From assembly GCA_030789695.1 (NCBI GenBank), contig CM061141.1:326105938-326169937 (forward strand): a stretch of DNA of 64,000 nt. Direction: 5' to 3'. Origin of the DNA: Scilla litardierei. Lineage: Eukaryota > Streptophyta > Magnoliopsida > Asparagales > Asparagaceae. How positions within the stretch are numbered: the first letter of the stretch is position 1; each line of letters begins with the position of its first letter. This document shows, piece by piece, positions 57,474 through 64,000 of the stretch. The notes beneath the pieces are model-generated. The model did not search any database. It saw only the letters and a list, made by a program, of their open reading frames with translations, and was not told the DNA's origin. Both the position numbers and the translations under genes were made by a program.

Positions 57474-59445
57474 GCACCTTTGATGCCTTGATTTATTCCT
57501 GCCGTTGTGCTGCCCGTTTCTGCTGGGTCCCGTTGTATTTTTGTCCGCCCCCCTCCCCTCACTTATTTTGGGATTCTCATTTTGCCATATCTTTTTATAT
57601 CTTTTCTGGGAGAGAGGGAGAGTTTTTGGTGCCCCTTATATCTTTGTATCACCCCTATCTGTGCATGCATCATGTCCGCATCATATTTTCATTTCTTTTT
57701 TCTCTTTCTTTTTATTTTCATCTTTCCATGCATGCATCCTCACTTGCCCCTCACACTTCTTGTTTCTCGGTGTGCCACACTTTGCACATTGAGGACACTG
57801 TGCCGTTTAGCTTGGGGGAGTGAGTCCTCACGTTTTTTTTCGCTTTGCCACCTTTATTTTTAGTTTTTCACGCCACTTTCCGCTTTTGCACTTATTTTCA
57901 CTTATTTTCATCATTTCTTTTTCTCATTCTTCTATGCATCACGTTTTTCTTATTTTTCTGCGTGCCGCATTGTAAATAGTTCTATTTTACTTTATCTTTA
58001 TTTCTTTTTCATCTCATGCTAGAGATGAATTTTCTATGATGATGTCTACGTGGAGTAAGCTTATTTTATATGCATGCTGTATTTGTCATGTCTTAGATTT
58101 TACTTCTGATATCATATGCTATGACTTGCTTTGCATTTAGAAATGGTAACCCACACTTTTTTCGCATGAAAATGGATGAAACTTTATTATTAGCTGAGCC
58201 TGAATATTCATATGTATGCTATCACAGAAAACACACCAAGATTCACGCATTGAATGCCTATATCTGGAGTACTGATTTCTTTTCCTTTATCACTTCTATA
58301 TGCATGAATTGTACACTTCACTTCAGGATGATTGAATGATGTTAGCTATGATATATCTGGACTAGTTAGTTTTTTGTGATCAAAACTGAGTAGATTAGAT
58401 TACCCTGCTGAAGTTGTCGTGCATGTCTTATAGAGTGAGCCGAGAGTTATATATATTTCTTTCTCCACAAATCTTGAACATCATTTCTCTACTTTTAAAA
58501 TCTTTGGTGAATCTCCCCTTAGTGATTCTATTTTATGGCATTTCCCCCGCTATTAATTCCTAGCTCCAAATCCCCTATTCCAAAAAAATAAATAAATGAA
58601 TAAATGAAAGAGAGAAAAACATACTTGTATATCATTATCTCTCTCTGAGTTGGGATCATTGTGTATATATTGCTTATTGCAAAGAAAAAAAGAAAAAAAA
58701 AGAAAAAAAAAGAAAGAGGAAAAATCCTCAATAAAAGATCCCATCTCACTTACCTTCTTTCTTCTTTCTCTTCATTGATTTTGGAGCTATATTTATAAAA
58801 ATGGGGACGTAAATATTTTTGTGCCAACAAGCTTATAGATAAGCTTGGGGGAGGGGATCCATTGATGTGTGAGAGAGTGACTACTTGACATTGCACGACA
58901 ACCTAGGCTAAGTAATATTCTATACTCGGTGAGATTGTTTCTAGCTTTACGAAATCCAGAAATCTAAGCCTAGCATTCATTTCATGAAATCCATACTTTT
59001 CTATTCTCTCTATTCTATAGTGTGATATTCTTATACTCCAGATAGAAAGCTTTTGATTGAAAAGTGTGTGATCTGTGATTTGTATACCGCTTTAAATGAT
59101 TCAGACGATGTTAATTTTAAAATTATTCCGTTTTTCATGATTATACCATTGTTCGTGGGTTTTCTATTTCTATTGCACTATTATACTATGATATCGAAAT
59201 AAAATTCTTTGACATGTATTTCACATTCGGTGCATGCTATATGAGTAAGTGAAACCCACGTCCTGAGAAAATGATCTAGCATCCTACCTCTTTGCTTCCT
59301 TCTTTCTTCTTTATTTTCATTTCGTTTGCATTCTTCTTCGTATTCCTTTTTTTTCGTTTTTTCGCCGTTTTCGTTTTCCGAATCCACCGGGTTCGCCTTT
59401 TACTTATCTTCCTCGAGGACGAGTAAGAGGCAAGCTTGGGGATTT
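57474..59445 (+). other. 3' noncoding region of Athila-like element with repeated polypurine motifs
   Basis: Pyrimidine-rich, no credible gene. AGCTTGGGGGAG occurs at about 57812 and 58850, and AAGCTTGGGGATT (about 59433-59445) is the true polypurine tract before the 3' LTR. An A/G-rich run is at 58680-58720. Confidence 0.8.
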
Positions 59446-61265
59446 TGATCACTCCTTATTTTACACCTTTTTTCCGCATGTTTGCATGCCATTTAGATCG
59501 CCCAAATCATGTTTTTCACGATTTATCGACGATATTGCGACGCTTTTCACGATTTGTTGTTTTTGTCGCATTTCAGGTGATTTGGCGCGATATGGAGTGA
59601 TCTCGAGATGCGCTTACTCTAGACGGCCACCGACGACCTCCCCGAGGGGTATTTTGCTGTTGGAGAGGAGCGGAAGAAGAATGGACGTCGCAGGAGCGAC
59701 GAGGAGGCCAAAATAAGCAGATTGGGCATTTTTTGTGTCCCACTCGGCCGAGTGGAGGAGCCACTCGGCCGACCAGCGAGACACCGCTCGGCCGACCCGT
59801 TCAGACACGTTTTCCATGTGTACTCGGCCGAGCGACGGAGACCACATCGGCCGAGTGACTATACCACGTCCGCCCGAGTGGCGCCCAGACGAAGGCCCTC
59901 AAAAATATCGAAGTTACTGTTTTTCGGCCACCTGAGCTTCAGAAGACCCACTCGGCCGAGTGGTAAATCCCGTCCGCCCGAGTGCAGTGAAGCCATCGGC
60001 CGAGTGACGACAACTCACTTGGCCGAGCCGCCTCCGAACTGAAGACCCCTGAAAGCCCCGACTTACTGGAAAATTACAGGGTTTTTCACTCGGCCGAGCG
60101 ATTTTTGTCACTCGGCCGAGTGCGATGCGCTGCCTGTAGCGAAATTTGCGGAAAACAGGCTGTGCAGGGGCGTTTTGGTCAGGATTTTTGGACGATTTTT
60201 GGGGCTATTTAAGCCCTGTTTTTACCCTAGTTTTAGGAGCCATCTCTTAGATTTTTTGCAGCTTTTTAGACTACTTTTTTAGCTTTATTATTGTGATTGG
60301 AGAAGAGGGAAAACTTGGATTTTTGTTGAATTAAATTGAAGAACTCCATTGGTTTGCATCTCTATCCCCTAAAAATCCTATTTTTATTGTTTATTTCAAT
60401 ATTTGAGATGAATTCTATTGTTTATTTCATTGCTAATTATTGTGCTATTGCTATGATTTGTGAGTAGTCTCCACGTCTTGGGGCGTGGGGATGAACCCTA
60501 CAAGCCCTATTTCATGATTGTGATGAATCGGTAGAAATTGAGCTAGGATTGTTGTTAGAGATTAGATTGGGATCAATTTACTACGGACGGCTAGGTATTC
60601 ATATCGATTGGGATTTGCAAGAGATTGGATCCCAATTCGATAGGAAGCCCTAGAAATCCGAATTGGGTTGGAGTTGGATTTTCGAAGTATCGGTTTGCAA
60701 GAGATTGGACCGATACTAGGATTTCCGGGTGCAATTCCATGCCGATACCCGTTTGCAAGAGATTGGACGGGTAGGAACTATCCTAATCTAGATCGTGGAC
60801 CAAGTTTGCAAGAGATTGGGCTCGGTGCGCAATTGGACGATGATGTTGATCCTAATGCTAGCTTCTCTAGGCTAGGGTTTGCAAGAGATTGGACCCGAAC
60901 CTAGGAAAGCTATAGACCGGCAACAGCGCGAGAGCGTGAGCTTGGTTCTACATTTAGTTGCAACTAGTTCATCCGAATTCTCATTCTAGCAATTTTAATA
61001 TCGACGAACCGTTCTTATGAAATGCGGTGAGTAGCGGGGATTCCCCATTCCCTAGGCGTTCTCTATTTGATTTGATATTTCGCACTTTTGTCTGACGATT
61101 GTGACAGGATCGCCCAAGGCAATTATCTCTCTTGAATAGCCAGGTTGATTAGGAACAAGCACGGTCATTCGTCCTCCCTGTGTTCGATACCCGCTTGCCG
61201 CTATACCGTGCGCTTGCGGTAAAACTACAACCGTCGCCTCGGGACGTGTATCCGGGGTGCGATCA
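59446..61265 (+). repeat. 3' LTR of Athila-like element
   Basis: 1820 bp, near-identical to 49288-51106. TATA at 60204-60216, palindrome array 59741-60122, stem-loops at about 60602-60904. One stem-loop has a stem change (ACCAAG for ACCGAG). Confidence 0.94.
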
Positions 61266-61470
61266 AGTTTTTGGCGCCGCTGCCGGGGAGGCGATTGCGT
61301 TTGATTTTTTTCACCCTAGCTACTTCTTTCTTTTATTTTCATTTTTTATTATTACCATTATTATTTCCTTTACTATTCTTACCTAACCCTTCCACGGTAC
61401 TAATCATCTCTTTGAAACTCTGTTTTCCCTGTGCATGTACACGAGATCTGTTTTCCCTGTTTTCCCTTAT
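61266..61470 (+). other. Second leader copy ending at a repair-like junction
   Basis: 61266-61449 repeats the primer site and leader 51107-51290, including the gag ATG. It then breaks into TGTTTTCCCTGTTTTCCC, copies of a word present 25 bp upstream (CTGTTTTCCCTG), before LTR sequence resumes at about 61471. This looks like templated filler from end joining. Confidence 0.7.
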
Positions 61471-62082
61471 TAGTCGGTCTGAGAAGGGCGGTTGACCGAC
61501 TAGTTCGAGAACTAGTCGGTCGGTCGTCTAACTGTGATCGACTAAAAGGCAAACAGAGAACAGTGTCAGTACAGGGTTGATAGATCTAGTCGATCTGTGA
61601 AGGCTCGTCGACCGACTAGTTTGCAACCTAGTCGGTCGGCCAGTGTTCATTGACCGACTAAAGGATATAAGTGGTCGATAAGAAGTTTTGAGAGTTAGTC
61701 GGTCTGAGAAGAAGTGTTGACCGACTAGTTCGAAAACTAGTCGGTCGGTGGATGAACCTAGACTGACTAAGAGTAAACAGTAACTCACTGGAAAATTTTG
61801 ACGGAAACTAGTCGGTCCATGAAGAGTTTCTGACCGACTAGATTAACATCTAGTCCGTCGGTCCTTGTTCTTGAACCGACTAAAATGCACACCAAGTCTC
61901 AAAATGAAGTGCGAAGCTTCGGGATGGGTTCTAAGAACTCCTAAAATGAGTCTGGCTCCAAAACAAGGGCGTCATGAAGCACGCTCAGCTCCAGATAGGG
62001 GAAAAGATATGGAAACGAAAAGAGAGGAGACGGACAATCATATATATAAGTAAATATCGTCATACAAAAACCAGCCGTTACA
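61471..62082 (-). repeat. Solo Tekay-type LTR, right part, with four palindromic units
   Basis: Four TAGTCGGT units (61471-61882), ending CGTTACA then CCCGT. It is the promoter-distal end of the LTR that starts at 47512. The TATA region was lost at the junction. Confidence 0.82.
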
Positions 62083-64000
62083 CCCGTCAGTTTCTTCCTT
62101 CCCCTGAAACCTAAGCACATTCAGGGAGCACTTTCCTTTGCCATGGTCGTCCTCCATTCAAATGGTTTCTTATTCTCCATCTCCTGTCATGAAAAATATT
62201 ACCCGATGTCAGGATTTTCTCCTCTAAACACTAATAAAGATCTAAAAAAATAAAAAAAAGATAAATTCAATCTAAAAATAAGATAAAATCGTCGGGTTGC
62301 CTCCCGACAAGCGCTCGTTTAAGAAACGTGTTTATAGCTCTATGTTTGGCGCATGTGAAGTGCTCGCATCAAATTTGCCAGAAAGGCCGCTTGGATTGAG
62401 TTTTTGCTTTATTTCGGTGTCCCTCGGCACCCCTCCATCGTGGGTAGTAGTCGTGGGGGATGAGTCCCCCAAGCTTTAGCTTTTAACGTCCTTTTTCCTT
62501 GCCGGCGGCGAAGATTTGTTGTCAGGTGGAGCTTTCTTTGTATGCTTCATCGTAGAGAGCTTGCATAGGTCTCTAATCTTGACGACATCAGCATCGTCTT
62601 TCTCCTCGTCCATAGGAGGGTTCGGTGGGTCTCCCAACATCTTGCAATCTTAGGAAGATTGGCCTTCTTCGAAGCCGTCATTGTGCATGGCGCCGATAAC
62701 ATATGGCATGTCATCGTCAATGACCTCGTCGAGGAGGTATGAAAGAACTTGGGACCAACCCTTAATTAGGTATATACTATTTACCTCCCCGGTGGGGACT
62801 CCCTCTGAATAATGCTTGAGCCTTTGTCCATTCACCTTAAAAGTGGCACCGTCTTTTTCTTCTAGCTCGAAGGCCCCTCCTGGTTGCATGTGCTGAATGG
62901 TAAAAGGTCCCGACCATCGTGACCTTAGCTTTTCGGGAAAGAATCAGAGTCTAGAATTGAATAATAGGACCTTGTCTCCGACCTTGAAGTCTGCAACGGT
63001 GATGCATGCATCATGAAGAATTCTTGTTCTTTCCTTGTAAATCCTAGAGCTCTCGTAAGCATCCCGTCTAATCTTGTCAAGCTTATTGATGTCTATAAGT
63101 CGTTGCAAAGCCATGCTCTTGTAGTCATAATTTAAAGTCTTGATTTCCCAATAGGTGCGATGTTCCAATTCTACCGGCAAATGGCATGCCTCCCATAGAC
63201 TAGCCGGTAGGGGTGGTGCCAATGTGGGTTCGAAAGGCCGTGCGATATGCCCACAATGCATCATTCAATTTCATGGACCAATCCTTTCTAGATCTATTGA
63301 CGGTCTTCTCTAGGATTTGTTTAATTTCCCGGTTTGACACTTCCACTTGTCCGCTAGTTTGAGGGTGGTTTGTCATACTGATTCTATGCTTCACCACATA
63401 CTTCTTTAACATGGCTTCAAACTTGCTTTCTATGAAGTGGCTTCCCCCATCGCTTATCAACGTTCGTGGCACTCCAAAGAACGTGAATATATTTTGCTTG
63501 AATAATTTAGATACCACCCTAGCATCATTGGTTGGGGTTGTGATGGCCTCTACCCATTTTGAGACGTAGTCCACGACCAATAGCATATACTTGTTTCCTT
63601 TGCTTGACGGAAAAGGCCACATGAAATCCACTCCCCCAACAATCAAATAGCTCGATTTCCAAAATGGGTTTCATTGGCATCTCATTCAGTTTGGATATAT
63701 TTCCTATCCGTTGGCATCTATCGCAATACTTGACGAAGTCATGTGTATCTTTGAACATGGTCGGTCAAAAGAATCCACACTGCAATATCTTTGCAGTAGT
63801 TTTAGAAGCGGCGTGATGTCCCCCGCAAGGCATATCATGGCAATGTGAAATGATAGATGTGGCCTCTTTCTTTGAAACACACCTCAGTATAATCCCATTC
63901 TTGCACACCTTCAAGAGGTATGGATCTTCCCAAAAATAGTTGCGGACTTCGTGCATGAACCTCCTTTTTTGTTGCGTTGCCATCCCGCACGATTTTATCC
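62083..64000 (-). mobile_element. Athila-like host element, right part (pol end)
   Basis: Continues from 47511 once the solo LTR is removed. From right to left: RNase H/integrase (below), the GTCGGGAGGCAACCCGACG spacer (62290-62310), and a short noncoding stretch. It runs off the window at 64000. Confidence 0.85.
62475..64000 (-). pseudogene. pol: Athila integrase and pol C-terminus, partial and broken
   Basis: Zinc finger part near 63690-63870 (HCHDMPCGGHH, YCDRCQR), catalytic core at 63200-63646 ([35 protein letters not shown]), C-terminal part 62650-63264 (ACHLPVELEH, FKVGDKVLLFNSRL, FKVNGQRL). Damage: TGA near 63765, frameshifts near 63645 and 63210, TGA at 62944-62946, TAA at 62650-62652. 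The last segment (LLDEVIDDDMPY, DADVVKIRDLCKL) matches the tail that follows protease in the plus-strand element, not a usual integrase end. Confidence 0.85.

Larger units (their letters stand above)
49288..61449 (+). mobile_element. Non-autonomous Athila-like element with an extra partial leader
   Basis: LTRs 49288-51106 and 59446-61265; Asp-tRNA-type primer site; gag-protease (51277-54048), third ORF (55268-57473), polypurine tract before the 3' LTR. There is no RT, RNase H or integrase. After the 3' LTR the primer site and leader are present again (61266-61449, matching 51107-51290), so this was a tandem LTR-internal-LTR-internal array whose second copy was lost by deletion. No clean target duplication. 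Confidence 0.88.

Overview
This is a gene-free block of nested LTR retrotransposons from a large flowering-plant genome. I see no host gene, tRNA, rRNA or CRISPR. Every long coding frame belongs to Copia (SIRE/Maximus-like) or Gypsy (Tekay chromovirus-like and Athila-like) elements. Plant origin follows from those lineages; I cannot name the species. Most element boundaries were set by TG..CA ends and matching 5-bp target duplications read directly.

Nesting, oldest first. (1) The deepest host is a minus-strand Athila-like element, seen at 44817-47511 and 62083-64000. (2) A minus-strand SIRE-like Copia (<1-44816) is inserted in it; its gag and pol are split by later insertions. (3) That Copia received four elements: a gag-only SIRE-like Copia in its 3' LTR (594-11183, AACTA), a solo Gypsy LTR (19138-22148, GCCTT), a plus-strand Tekay element (23252-32898, AGCAT) and a minus-strand Tekay element (33102-42788, CATTG/TATTG). 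(4) The gag-only Copia carries its own solo Gypsy LTR (4227-7387, CTCCC). (5) The Athila host also holds a solo Tekay-type LTR (47512-62082, CCCGT), itself split by a plus-strand Athila-like element (49288 to about 61470) that has gag-protease and a third ORF but no RT, RNase H or integrase.

The most interesting content is not in the enzymes. (a) The Athila LTR leader holds five consecutive stem-loops with the same 16-nt loop and unrelated but self-complementary stems. (b) Arrays of ~74-bp palindromes (TAGTCGGTC...GACCGACTA) sit just upstream of TATA boxes in Copia and in Gypsy LTRs, and again upstream of an internal ORF. The Athila elements use a different palindrome (ACTCGGCCGAGT) in the same two places. 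(c) Several diverged Gypsy LTRs carry a short acidic ORF preceded by a hairpin whose sequence changes in a compensating way. (d) Both Tekay elements have a phase-1 intron-like segment at the same gag-pol codon, and one has a second intron-like segment inside integrase.

Most coding frames are broken by single stops that look like C-to-T changes at CAG, CAA and CGA codons, as expected of methylated, silenced repeats. The plus-strand Tekay element is the youngest-looking and best preserved.
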